Shown piece by piece: positions 1 to 11,900 of a stretch of DNA of 43,632 bases; the first letter of the stretch is position 1, and the number at the start of each line of letters is the position of its first letter. The position numbers and the translations under genes are program-made. The notes below the pieces were generated by a model that did not search any database, was not told the DNA's origin, and was given only the letters and a program-made list of their open reading frames with translations. The stretch comes from Blastocladiella britannica (Eukaryota; Blastocladiomycota; Blastocladiomycetes; Blastocladiales; Blastocladiaceae), in NCBI GenBank assembly GCA_025349905.2, contig MU624596.1, positions 1 to 43,632 on the forward strand, read 5' to 3'.

Positions 1-15
1 TGTGTGTGTGTGTGT
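1..15. repeat. TG dinucleotide microsatellite
   Basis: Seven TG units run from the first base, so the repeat probably continues beyond the left window edge. It lies upstream of the first gene. No function can be assigned. Confidence 0.8.
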
Positions 16-192
16 TTGAATTGAAGGCGATTGTTGGTGACGAACGACAGAAAAAAAAGTGAGCGACGGGGAGGGGAATGGAGGGCCGATTTTATCGGAA
101 GAAAGCAACAATATTTTGATTTCGCGAAGAGTCGTGAAGCGCATGATAGTGACAGCATTCAATCGCACAAACAGCTCCTCGTTCGCAAGGCG

Positions 193-2910
193 ATGCATTA
201 TCGTACATTGGTCCGTCGTCGCCCTCGCATGTCGCTGCCGCCGCCTCATCCGCCGCCACCGCCGCCACTCGAACTGACTGCCCTGGCCGCTGCCGTTGCT
301 GCCGCTGGCCCATATCTGCCGCCTCCGCCGCACCATTTGCATCTGCCGCCAACCCAGCATTACCAACAATACCACCACCAGCAATACCACCAGCAATATC
401 AGCAGTATCCACAGTACCAGCAGCAGTATCTTGCCACACACTCACATTGGCCTCCCTTGCTCGCTGCCCCTGGTCCCGACTCTTCTGGTTCTGCCTCATC
501 TGGTCCTGCATCTGGCACTGTGACTCCTGCCCACCCTTCCGCAATTGCCGCATTTCACGCGATCATGAGCGGCATGGCCCCGGCCCCAGCCAACGGGCTC
601 GTGTCAATGCAGCATCAATATGGTTTGCACCAGCATCAGCAGCATCAGCATCAGCAGGTCGGTCCACCACCTCTGTCAGTACCGACTCCGCCATCCACCG
701 CGTCGCGACCCATGCCGCAGCAGTTGCACACTGAAAATGGTGCTCCCCAACACCACTCCCAGCTTCAATACCAGCACCAGCTCGTGGGCGAGCTGTCACA
801 GGTCACTGCGTCGATCATGTCGCACCACGCGCAGATCCTCACCCTGGCATCCGCATCGCAGTCCATGGTCGTGCGCGTGTCGTCTCTGGTGGCCGCGCTG
901 CAGGGCACGCTTCCCAGCGCAACACCCCTTTCGTTCTCGTTCTCGTCGGCGACGTCGTCCATGACGGCGCCTTCGTCTCATGCCGCTGCCATGGGTACCA
1001 CCCCGGGTTGTGGCGGTGAGATGAGCGTGGGCGTGCCTTCTCCTCCTGAGGTTGTATTGTCACCGCCACAGCGGCCGCAGCAGCCCCCGCCGCTATCTCA
1101 GCACGATCAGCAGCAGCAGACTGGATTCCCTCCGTCAACCTTCCGCTTGGCTCCACCGGCCGAGTCGCATCCTTCGAGCCGAGCCAGAACTCCGCTCCTG
1201 GCTCCTTTGGCGTTGTCCTCGTCGTCTTCATCAAGCGCAACACATTCACCCAATGCGACTCCGTTTGACTCTCCTCCGCGTCCACCAGTCGCCGAGCATC
1301 CCCCTGCTCCGGCAGTGCAGCATGAATATGAGGTGCCGGAGGAGGAGGAGGAAGAGGTAGAGGCTATGGAGCTGTCGCCAGCGCCGAGCACAGACCTGGA
1401 CGGCATTCCTTCGCGCCAAGCGTTGCCGCAGCCCACCTTGGTTCCTGAAATGTCGGCCGGCAGCCCCACACCGCAGCCGCAGCCGCATTCGACACAGCCT
1501 GTGGCGAGTACCATTGCTATTGCTCCTGATCTTAACGCTGAGCTGCCACCATTCAAGGACGAGCCTGCTCCTGCTGGTCGACCAAAGGTTCGTCGCGATG
1601 ACCGCCGCGACCCGCCGGCAGGTCGAGGCCGTTCGCGGTCGGTTAATCGGCGTCGGTCGCGGTCTGGAACTCGCCGCAGTTCGTGGTCGCGGTCTCGCAG
1701 TCCACGCAGTCGGCGTCGAACTAGCCGGACCCGAGTCCGAGACTACGACGTCGATGGCCGCGAGAGCGAGCAGAGTCTTCGCCGCCAAGACAAGCTCTTT
1801 AGGGACCGGGATCTGCGCGGCCGCAGCCGCAGCCGCAATCGCAATGGCAGCCGCAATGGCAGTGGCAACCGCAGCAACAGCAGGAGCTCTCAGCCTGGCG
1901 ACCAGCGCTCGCGCGACCGACCCTATTTGGATCGTCTCGGTGGCGGCGACAATGCGCGCACTCCAGGCTCTGCTGCAGCGGGATCTGTCCCTGATCACCA
2001 TGCTGCGACGGCATCTGAAACCGGCCGCGGCGGTGGCGCTGTGCGACCCAACTCGGTTCGTCGATTTACTCCTCCTATTCCAGAGCGCAACCGACCGCCA
2101 GCGCTCCCGACTTCTTCTCCGGCACCATCGCCTCCGCCCCCGACAATGCCTTGCCACTCGCCTGCGCCTCCGGCCAAGCGTACTGGCGCGTCTGGAAAGC
2201 TCCCCCCGCGGCCGCCGTCACGCGTGCCCTCTAGCTCCCACCCGCGAGGCGGCAATGCGGGCTCCACGCGCCAGAAATCACCCGTGCGCCATCACCCAGA
2301 CGCAACTGCCACGTCGTCGTCGACCGCGCGTGTCCCAGTGGCGGTGGTGGGCTCAACTACTTCCGGCGCCACGACGCGCGTGCCCTCCGCGTCGTCAACG
2401 CCTGATGTGGCCCCTGCTGCTGCTGCCACTACGGCACCCGCTGTCGTTGTTGCTCCTGCCGCCCATTCGATTCCCGAATGGCGACCCCGGCCGCCACCCC
2501 CTCGGCTTTCGGTGGCGCCGGCCAACCCGTTTTTTTCGCTGGTATCGTCCGATTTCGAGCCGGCGGATCCAGACCGGTCCGACAATAGATCAGACCCCAC
2601 GTCGCTTCTGGAAATGTACGGGCACATGATCGACGACGCAGAGGAAGACGACGCGGTCATGACACTTTCCGAGGATGAGGACCACGATCCCATCGTCGTT
2701 GTCCATCGTGCCGCCGCTTCGGAGCCCTGGATTAGCGTCTCCACCGAGCAAGGAACTGCGGTTGTTGACGCGCCAACGTCAGGTCCCGCCCATATGCAAG
2801 ACGGAGCCATCGGCTGCGGCAAGATGATGGCGCCGGCCGCGTTGTCGGCCGAGGCCAAGAAGCAGCTCTTGGGCAAGCGGCTCAAGAATAAGTGGGCCCA
2901 ATACGTCTGA
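193..2910 (+). CDS. Proline-rich, RS-rich low-complexity protein of unknown function
   Basis: This is an uninterrupted reading frame of about 905 codons. I chose ATG 193; ATG 229 (12 codons later) is almost as good. The frame is open upstream to position 25 but without an ATG, so a 5' exon cannot be excluded. From the N terminus the protein has a proline-rich start, a Q/Y/H-rich stretch (about residues 55-80), a short region without low complexity that could form a helix (near 195-230), an acidic glutamate run (about 381), and an arginine-serine tract (about 478-575) with RSRSRN- and SRSRSPRS-type repeats like those of splicing-associated proteins. Further proline-rich linkers, an acidic patch and a basic C terminus (AKKQLLGKRLKNKWAQYV) follow. 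No folded domain is recognisable. The RS tract suggests a nuclear RNA-processing role, which is inference only. The gene converges on the dynein gene with only 38 bp between stop codons. Confidence 0.6.
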   Translation: MHYRTLVRRRPRMSLPPPHPPPPPPLELTALAAAVAAAGPYLPPPPHHLHLPPTQHYQQYHHQQYHQQYQQYPQYQQQYLATHSHWPPLLAAPGPDSSGSASSGPASGTVTPAHPSAIAAFHAIMSGMAPAPANGLVSMQHQYGLHQHQQHQHQQVGPPPLSVPTPPSTASRPMPQQLHTENGAPQHHSQLQYQHQLVGELSQVTASIMSHHAQILTLASASQSMVVRVSSLVAALQGTLPSATPLSFSFSSATSSMTAPSSHAAAMGTTPGCGGEMSVGVPSPPEVVLSPPQRPQQPPPLSQHDQQQQTGFPPSTFRLAPPAESHPSSRARTPLLAPLALSSSSSSSATHSPNATPFDSPPRPPVAEHPPAPAVQHEYEVPEEEEEEVEAMELSPAPSTDLDGIPSRQALPQPTLVPEMSAGSPTPQPQPHSTQPVASTIAIAPDLNAELPPFKDEPAPAGRPKVRRDDRRDPPAGRGRSRSVNRRRSRSGTRRSSWSRSRSPRSRRRTSRTRVRDYDVDGRESEQSLRRQDKLFRDRDLRGRSRSRNRNGSRNGSGNRSNSRSSQPGDQRSRDRPYLDRLGGGDNARTPGSAAAGSVPDHHAATASETGRGGGAVRPNSVRRFTPPIPERNRPPALPTSSPAPSPPPPTMPCHSPAPPAKRTGASGKLPPRPPSRVPSSSHPRGGNAGSTRQKSPVRHHPDATATSSSTARVPVAVVGSTTSGATTRVPSASSTPDVAPAAAATTAPAVVVAPAAHSIPEWRPRPPPPRLSVAPANPFFSLVSSDFEPADPDRSDNRSDPTSLLEMYGHMIDDAEEDDAVMTLSEDEDHDPIVVVHRAAASEPWISVSTEQGTAVVDAPTSGPAHMQDGAIGCGKMMAPAALSAEAKKQLLGKRLKNKWAQYV

Positions 2911-2948
2911 TTTCTTTTCAATGTGACAATATATATGCATACTTTCGT

Positions 2949-5900
2949 TTACGACACAAAAGTCAACAGCGTGACACCTGCCAAGCTGAGCGCCGCGGCC
3001 GTCGCGGCGTCCTCCACCAGCACATGGACCGTCACGGCAAGCGCCTCTCGGGAAATGTCCGTGTAAATGGGCACCGCAAGCGCCGTGCCGCTGCTACGAG
3101 AGCGCGACCCGGATCCAGCACCAGAAGAGTCGGTCACCATGCTGGACGGAACGTACCCGAGCTGGATCCCGGTACTCATGACTGAGGGTGCGGTGGACGA
3201 GGTGACGGCGGCCAGTTTCCCTCCCTCGACGGTCGCGCCTTGGAGCCACACGGTGCGCACCGACACTGACGGCACCGTGGCCGCGGCTGCGCTGTCGTCC
3301 AAAGGCGGAGGGCCCGGCTGAGCCGAAAACCATGCCAGCAATGTCAGCTGTGTGACCGGCAGTTTGAGCGCGACTGCCGTCATTTGCTGCAAGACGCAAA
3401 GGAAGCCCGCGGGGGACGGGATGGACAGAGATACGTCAAGAATGCGTGCGGCCAGCACCAGGACCGCTCCTTGCGCCTCGCACGCCTGCACGGTCGATGC
3501 CACTTCGGAGAGCACGCGTTCCACGTCGCGCGGGAAATGGGCAAGGTTGGGTTGGGCGACGATCGTCTGCCACTCGTCGGGAGTGTTGGACAGCACAATC
3601 GACTCTACGAGCGCCGGATCGGGCTGGGCCTTCAAGGCTGCCACGCGCTGCTGCAGGGCGGCCACCTGCTCGAGCAACGAATTGAACTGCCTCGCGATGA
3701 TTTTGGCCAGCGGCGATGCGTACTTGTCCTCCACCAACGGTGTGCGAGCGATGATGGACTTTTTCCAGAGGCCGAGGAACTGGGCGACAGATTGGTCGCC
3801 CGTCGATCTCTCTGCCACTGGCACAGTTACAGATGCAGATGTAGTCGGTGGGCCTCGGCTTGGAGTCACCTTGCGCATGAGTCGCTTGACCAAATCGATC
3901 GTGACCCGAACCGCGAGCGCATCCACGGTAGTGCTAATGTTGGGTGGCAGCTGCAAGATATGGTAGTCGCGAATATCGCTCTTGGCCAGCGTCTCGAGCG
4001 CCGCCTCGAATCCCTTGAGATCGTTGGAGGTCGGAAGCTGGAACCCGCGCACCAGCTTGCGGCCTGGAACTCGGCCGCCCGTGCCCAAAATATCCTCGTG
4101 CAGAGTCAAGTCCAGCAACAGCCGCAGCTTGTGCGCGTCAAACGGCACGTCAATGTGGCCGCCGTAAATCAAATGCGCGATCCCGCGGACCGTCGCCATG
4201 TCGCTGGTGCCCGAGTTGGCGGCAATGCGAACGAGCGACGCGAAATCGGCCGCGCCAAACTCGTAATACTTCTGCCACGCCTGCGGTAAGAAATTACGGC
4301 GCTCTTGCAGGACCGCATGCAGCCACGCAAGCAAGAAGAGCGTTTGCGCGTCCTGGATACTGTTGTTGCCATTGTTGGACTTGAGGTTGGATACGGTCGC
4401 GAGCGCCTGTCCGAGGTTTTGCTGGAACCCGGGCAGGACTTGGACATTGACAAGCGTGCAGTGCTCCAAAAGCTCGACTGGGAGAACAACCGTGTTGACT
4501 TCGCACGACAAAACGAGGCGGAAGCCTGGGGCTGCTGTTGTTGCATGTGTCATTGGTGCAGAGTCGCTGCCTTCACCTTGTGTGTGGAGGTCTTGGACGA
4601 GCGCAGCCGCCTTGCTGATCCACCCAGGCAGGGCTTGGAGATTTTGAATAAAGACGCCCGTGCCCTGTGCCATGGCAGTCTGGACGGCCAGTGTCGCCTC
4701 CTCTTCCATGCCCTGGCCCAGCGAGACGATACGCGCCTGTGGGCCAAGCGATGATCCCAAGAGCGTGACCGGATCGGCACCGGCGTGCACAAACAAGAGC
4801 ACAGCTGCCTGCGTGGACTGAGAGACAATGGACGGCAAGTCGCTCACCGCACCGCTCCCGAGCCTCACCTGCACAAATCGAGAGAGCTCCCGCTGAAGCG
4901 TATCGGGGCAGACGGCTTGAGCAATGAGCACTTGATGGAACGGATTGGTAAGGTCCCCGACCGCGTCAATGTCGCGGGCGAGCCACTGGCGCCAAACCGC
5001 CTCGCGCTCGGCCAGAATGCGAAGATCAACGACCTGGGCAAGCGCACCTAGTGCGGCGCGGCGCTCCACCGGAACCCAGGCGGGTACCGGCGCGCCTCCC
5101 TTTTGCTGTTGCTGTTGCCCTTGTGCGCCGCCGTGCACCAGCCCGCAAAATGCCTCTACTTCGCCCAATGTGACTGACCCCGCCGCCAGCAGCAAATTGA
5201 GGCCAACTGCAGCGTGATGGCCAGCATCCATGCCGCTGGTGACTTTACGGTACACACTCCTGGCAAAGTGTCCCAGCAGATCCTGCATCCGCTGCTGTTG
5301 CAGTTGATGTTGCGACGCATGCTGCTGCTGCTGGGCTCCAGTGCTGCCACCGCGAGCCGGATGGGCAATGATAGAGGCCCGGAACCAGTCCAAGAACGCC
5401 TTGAGGCTGAACCGATAGTGTGGGTGGATCTCCACCAGCCCGCGCACCAAAAAGTACATGGCCGAGATCTTGGGGAGAATGTCCAAGTATTGCGACTGCT
5501 GGCCCTTGAGCTGAGCGTGAAGCTGCTGCGATTGGGCAAGCGCTTGCGTGACCTGGATTCCTTGCTCCTTGGCGGCCATAAGGCTGCTAAACAGCTTTTC
5601 GTTGGATAAAATGTCGCCGTCGCTGGAGCTCAAGTCGTGCAAGAGCTGCGTCTCGAGTTTGACAAGGCTTTCGCGCAAGTTCGATTCCTGCACCTCGAGC
5701 TCCGTGAGCTGCTCAAGCACTGCAGGGGAATCCAGCAGCGTGATGGCCCGCAACAGGCGCGCCGTCAGTCCTTCCGAGGTGGTTGACCAGCAGAGCGTCA
5801 ACAGTGGGCCCTCCAGCGCGCTCGGAAGCTCCCAGCCGGCAGAGGGCGTGTACATAAAGACGCGGAACTGCGGGTTGACCTCGAGCTGCTTCTCACCAAT

Positions 5901-8900
5901 GGAGAGCAGAGCCCGGCCGTGCACATACGCGTATTCTTGGCGGAGCACGGCGTACAGCCACGGGTGCAACGATTCGGGCTTGGCATCCATAAGAACAATC
6001 GACTGGCCGAGGCGGATGGCCATCTCGAGCTCCTTGACATAGGCGTCGGACAGGACGGAAACAACCTTGGGAGAAAACACTTTTTGGATGGCTGGCAGAC
6101 CAAGCCCGTTGCCGTCGGCGACCCAAAACGCAATGGACCCGGACGACAAGTGCGCCATGATGACGTTCTCGAGCGAGATGGTATCCTCGATCCCCGCAGC
6201 CGGAAAGTCCTCGGTAAATTCCGCGACAAGGCTGGGCTTGGCGATGCCAAGGGCCGCGGCCCACGCGGTCAGCTGAGCGTCGCGGAGCTGCTCCGTCAGG
6301 CCCGGGCACCAGACACAGTACATGGCCAGGCAGAGAGCGACCGCGTCCATGGACTCGAGCCGCACGCTCATATCGTCGAGCTGCTTGAGCCAGCGGACCT
6401 CTTCGGACAAGAGCGAGTCAAGGAGCAAGCGAGCACGCTCCAAATTCTTGGTGGTAACATCGAGTGCTGTTGCGAGCCGCTGGGCCTCGCCCGTCTTTTC
6501 GGCAAACTCGATTTTCAGCTTTGCGACCGTCTTGTCCACGTTCTCGACGGCATCGTTTAGCTCCACGATGCGTTGCCGCGACGACTCGAGGGACGCATTG
6601 ACGGCATTTAGCTGGTTCTGAAGCGGCTGCACGCGCTCCATGACGCGCGAGTACTCGAGATTGGCCGTCACCCAGGTGGCCAGCGGCGCGGCGGCCACCG
6701 AGCTCTTGCGAACATTGGCCTCAATAAACGAGTTGGGTTTTTGGCGCATCAACGCCTCGACCTGGTTTCGTGCCGTTGCCGAGATTTTGCCAGCGTTGAA
6801 GTTGAGCACGTCTTCCTTGAAGGACCGCTTGCCCAGGACAGCCTTCATGGCGGCCCACGAGACATCTTGCTGTCCAAGGAGGCGTAACACGCCCTCCAGC
6901 ACGTCGCGAACGGCATCGGGCGGCGCGCGCAGCGACCGCACCTCGGACAAGTGCTCCGACTTGATATCACCCACGGCCGACTTGGCCTTTGTGATCAGCG
7001 GCTCGACGCTCAGAAGTTCGGCTTGGATTTCCTCCTTTTGGATCTGGATCTTGCCCTCCTCTTGCGACAACTTGGCGGTTAGCTGCTCCATTTCCGCCTT
7101 TTGTGTTGACACATTCATCATGGTGTCGGTGATTTGCTTCAAGTACGAGTCGGCTTGCGTTTGCTTCTCTTGCAACTCGCGCGCTTGCTTACCGGCATCC
7201 CCAGAGAGCTTATCGACCGCTTGCTTGGTGGACTTGAGCTTGTCGAGTCCCGACTGGAGGAAGTCGCGGCGCTTGGACAGGCGGTCCCTCAGTCGGTTCC
7301 CAATGGAGCCAACCAGAGACGCGATTTGGCGCATCTGCGCTGGGATCCGCGTGGGGCGGGCCAAGTACGCCGTTTGCAAGTAGTTGGCCTGCACCGGAGA
7401 CAGCGGCTTGCACAGCACCGCTTGGGCGTCAGTATCCCAGTCGGTCCATGAGAGCGCAACGCTGTGAGTCAAAAAGAGCGGGAACCCCTCGAGCCAGTCG
7501 CGGCGCATGTTGAGCACCACCACCTTTAGGTTGGCAATGCACCGCGAAAAGACAAAGTCTTGGAGGGTGCCCTGGTACCCGACTTGCTGGTACGTGGCCT
7601 CGGCTTCCGTCAGATCCGGCAGCGCCTCGAGCGCCGACTGCGCAACAATTTGATGAATGACTTGGTAGTAATCGGCCGAGGGGCACGCTTGCGGTTCCAC
7701 AAGCAAACATGCTGGCTGGTTGCGGACGCCCGTTGTGGCGATGGCATCTTTGAGCTGGGCAAGGAACGTGGGCATGGACGGACCCCGCACGTAGCTGATA
7801 TTGGACAAGGGGAGGTTCATGCTGGCACACACTGCTGCCAGCGTTGCCAGGGCAGGAATGCCTTGCTTTGCGTCGATACGCACAATGGGGAAAGACGTGA
7901 CCAGAGCATCCTTGAGTTTGGTGGCAAACTCGTTGAACTGCGGCATGGCGAGAATACAGCCTGATTCGCGCTCGGCGAGTGCCAATGACGAGGCGGCCGC
8001 TGCCTGCGGTATATTTCCAAACTCTTTGGTAAAGGCCGACGCGACAAGGTCGCAATTGGGCGGGAAGGCAAGGGAGATGGCTCGGCGCAAAGTCTCTGCC
8101 ACAGTGCGCTCGTCTCCATCGCTCATGGACGGGTTCAATAATAGAATGGACTTGCACTTTTTCGCCGCCAGTGGCAGAGTACCAAAGGACTGTGCGAGCA
8201 CCGCAACGATCCTTGACGCAAGGCGAGGCTCAATGCCCTTTTCACGGAACGCAGCCATGGTTTCTTCAGCAAAAGCATCCGTACTGGGCGCATCAACCGC
8301 AACACAAGAAAATTTCTTGGCCAAGCGGGGAGCAAGACCACCGGTACTTTTGGCAGTGCAAAGAACCGTCAGGTGGCGGATTTGAATCCAGTCGAGGGTC
8401 TTTGGGTGGTGGAAGCCGCGGTGTTGGATCAGCTGGTGCACAAATTGTTGCAGTTCCACTGTTTCGTATACGTCTGGAATGGGAAGGTCGATATCGCAAA
8501 GATGAAGCGAAATGCCCGCATTGGGTGGTGCACCTTTGGGCACAAGGACCTGGCCCTCTTGGCCGCTCACCACCGCACACAGCTGGAACAGTGCTTCGAT
8601 AATGGTATCGGAGCTGGCCTCGCGCGTGCACTGGACCCAGATAGGCTTGACAAGGGCAGCGTCAGTCCGAGCTGTTGCGGCAGCAGCAGCAGCAGCAGCA
8701 ACGCGCCCCTTTCGGCCGGTCGCAATGGAGCCGGTAAACATTTGGCACGCCGTGTCCTGCGGCGCACTGGCAAACGACCCGACCAAAAAGACAATGGAAA
8801 GCCGACTGACGGTGGCGGGCGAGGCAAAGCGCAACGAGTCGGTCGCAAAGACAAAGTTGACGTTGGATTCAAACTTGATGCGCTCTCCATTGGGCATGGT

Positions 8901-11900
8901 CAGCAGCCGGTTGTCGTCCAAGACCGAGTTGAGGGCCTCGATCCACTCGGGGTCCACGTCACCGTCCATGACAATCAGGTGGTGCACATCGGGCGACACA
9001 ATTGCCTCGCGGGCGTAGAGCGTCAGCACGCCGTCGTGCCATTCGCGCGTGTCGGAATCCATATACCCGAGTAGCCGGTGGCGTTTCATGGCTTTTGGGG
9101 AGACCGTGTGAAGGACGGTCTTGCGCCCTTGCCGCGTCCAGGCGTCGGCCACCAGGCGAATCACGGTCAGCTTCCCCGAGCGCGCAGCACCCGTGAGACA
9201 GACGCCCATGCGTTGCTCGCAGGCACTCGAAAACTGGACGGCAGCAGAGAGCTGCCAGTCCGCCGGCACCACGCCTAGCACTTTGCTTGACTCGGCGAGA
9301 GCATCGCGGAGGGCCTTGGGTACCACGGGCGTGCCTCGGCTGCTAAAGTAGGTTGCCACCAGACCCTGGAACGTGGTCACGTCGCCGCTCGTGAGCTTGC
9401 TCTCAATTCCGAGCCGCATGGCCTGGGCAACAATGTCCTGGTCCGTCTCTTGCGCGGGGGCGTGCCGACGAAGCTCGCCCGCGGTCATGAGCACCGCCTT
9501 GAGTGCACGCAGACCCCAGTCGTAGTGGCGCTGCGCCGACAGCACGCACTTGCATGCGCTGAAAAAATCTACGGTAACGTGGCCGAGCCCGTCCGGATTT
9601 TCGTGAAAGCCCTGGGCCTTGAGCTCGATTTGACAAATGTAGGCCACGTCCGGATGCGTCATGGCGATATTGCGGAAGAGCTGCTTGAGATTGGTTGGGA
9701 GCTGCTGGCGGCCCTTGTACTGCTTGCCCGCCGGATTGAGTGTCACAAAGAGGCAGGCCCACGAATGCACCGACACCGGGTGTCCCGAGATGGTCACTTG
9801 TGGGAGCTTGTGCAAGAGCGCATTCTGGATCGTCGAGACCAAGTTGGATACGGCCGCAAGGACGCTGGCGGTCAGGCGATTAAACTCGTCAAAGCAACCC
9901 CATGCACCGCACTTGACGATGCCGCAAAACAGACGCGTGATCGAGGCAACATCGAGCGCCTCGTCGCAGTTGAAAACAAGCACTTGGCGGCCAAAGAGGT
10001 AGCCGAGCGCCTTGACGCTCTCGGTCTTGCCGGTACCTGCCGGTCCGTACAGGCAGCCGCCGAGGCCCTCGGACATGGCTTGCGTGAGCGTCGCAAAGCA
10101 CGTGTCGGTCAGCGGCGTCTGTACCAGCTTGGACGGGTTCCCTTGGTACTCGAATGAATACTCGAATTCGGTCGAAAAGGCCCTGATGACACACTTGCTG
10201 CCGCCAATGAAATAAAACCGCAGGTACTGCTGCCAGTAAAAGTCGTCTGTGCGAGCAATTTTCCGCGCAGCGAGGTCCCGGACGACACGACCATAGTAAA
10301 TGGACTCGTAGGACTCGGTTCCAATGGACTGCGAGAGGGCCGTGAGCGAGCCAGCGGTGATGGCCTCCTCAATCTTGGCCGTCATGGTGATGCGGTAGGC
10401 CAAATCGCTAATCTGCTCCGGGTAGGTGAAGTTCGGCCGCGCACCGGAAACGCAGTCGGCAAGCAGTTTGGACAAGGTGCTAGCAATTTCGGTGCACAGA
10501 ACGGCGAGCCACGCTTCGACGCGCTCCGAGATGGGGACCGGGGTGGACAGCATCACCTCCTCGCCCTTGGCACTGGCGATGCCAACGACAGAGTTCGCGT
10601 CCATAATGACACGACTGAGCCCTGAAAAGAGCTTTTTCAGGTGCAACTGGATGACGCGAGGGTTTGTAGCCGATTGGGACAGGATTTCGAGCAAATCCTC
10701 GTCGCCGATGAAATAAAAGCGCGGGAAGGCATTGCGCTTCTCCTCCAGGTATTCGAGCAGGCACTTCTGGCACGCTTGCAAGCTAGCGACAGCGGTGGAA
10801 ATTTGGCTCGCGAGCGGGAGTGACAAGAGCGGGAGCACCCGGGCGTCGGTGCTTGCGTGCTGCATGAGCGTCCGGAACATGGAATCGACAGTGGCAAATT
10901 TCTGTTGCTGCGGAGCCGGGAGGGCCGAAATCACGGGAGCGAGATATGCCCAGCGTTTTTGGACCGTCTGCAGGCTGCGCAAGAACTGGTCGAGGTCCTG
11001 CATCCGCTTGTCCCAGAACGCAAGCAGCTCGGCAAAGGCGGCAGCATTGGCAGAAGCTTGCAGCGAAGAAATCACGGATCGCTGGTCGCTCAGCTCGCTC
11101 AAAATGGACTTGAATTCTTGGACGAGCGGGACACCACCGGCAGCTCGCGCGTTTCCCGACACTGGTTGGAGAGCCAGTGTACATGAAACGGCCCAGAGCT
11201 CGACCTCTTGGAGCGCGTCACGGACCACTGCCTCGTTGCGCGCGCGCACACCCAGCTCAGAGAGGGTCGACCGCTTGCTCTGGATGGCATCGGTCCGCTC
11301 GAGCAAATGCGACACTTGAACACGATTCGTAGTCGGAATAGCAAGCAGCGCGCAAAATTCGGACCAGTGGGACACGGTAAAACGCTTCAGGTCGCCAAAC
11401 AGGGAGCCCCAATTTTGCAACAATAACTGGATGGCGTCGAGCACTTTTTGGATTGCAAGGGTGGTTGGCGTGAGCTTGATTCCGCCGAGTCGCGCCTTCC
11501 ACGCGTCAAGTACTTGCTGTAGGTCCTCCGTGTGCAGCTGGGTAACGGCCGTTTCTTGTAGCTTGCCAATGCTCTCTGTAAACTCGCCGCCGAGTTTCTG
11601 GGCTGCCACCGCCTCCTCAACAAGGCGGTGACACTCGTCAAGCTCGGGAAAGGGTGGAACGGGGACGCTGAAAAACCGGCAGTCGTCCTGCAGCGCATGG
11701 ACAAGCACATCAATGTCCAAGAGCGCCTGGAGGTAGTCGGACGCACTCGTGGTGGTGCCCGCCGCATTTTCGGAGGAGGAGGCAGAGCTCGTCTTGGTCG
11801 TCGCGGCAGAGTCGCAAATGTCTTGGTGCAGGCGATGCAGCTGCTGGGTGATCTTTTCGGACCGCGCGTCGAGCTGGGTCAGCATGTTGTCAAAGTGGTC

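Noticed and set aside
1246..2629. Frames of 303 (minus) and 371 (plus) codons overlapping the RS-rich gene
   Set aside because: Arg/Ala/Leu-rich translations are typical shadows of repetitive GC-rich coding DNA. The chosen frame is longer and has coherent RS and Pro blocks.
3384..10157. Long open frames on the plus strand opposite the dynein gene, up to 301 codons
   Set aside because: They lie entirely inside a strongly conserved dynein coding region, have shadow-like composition rich in Arg, Gly, His and Leu, and match no family. High GC content makes such antisense frames common.
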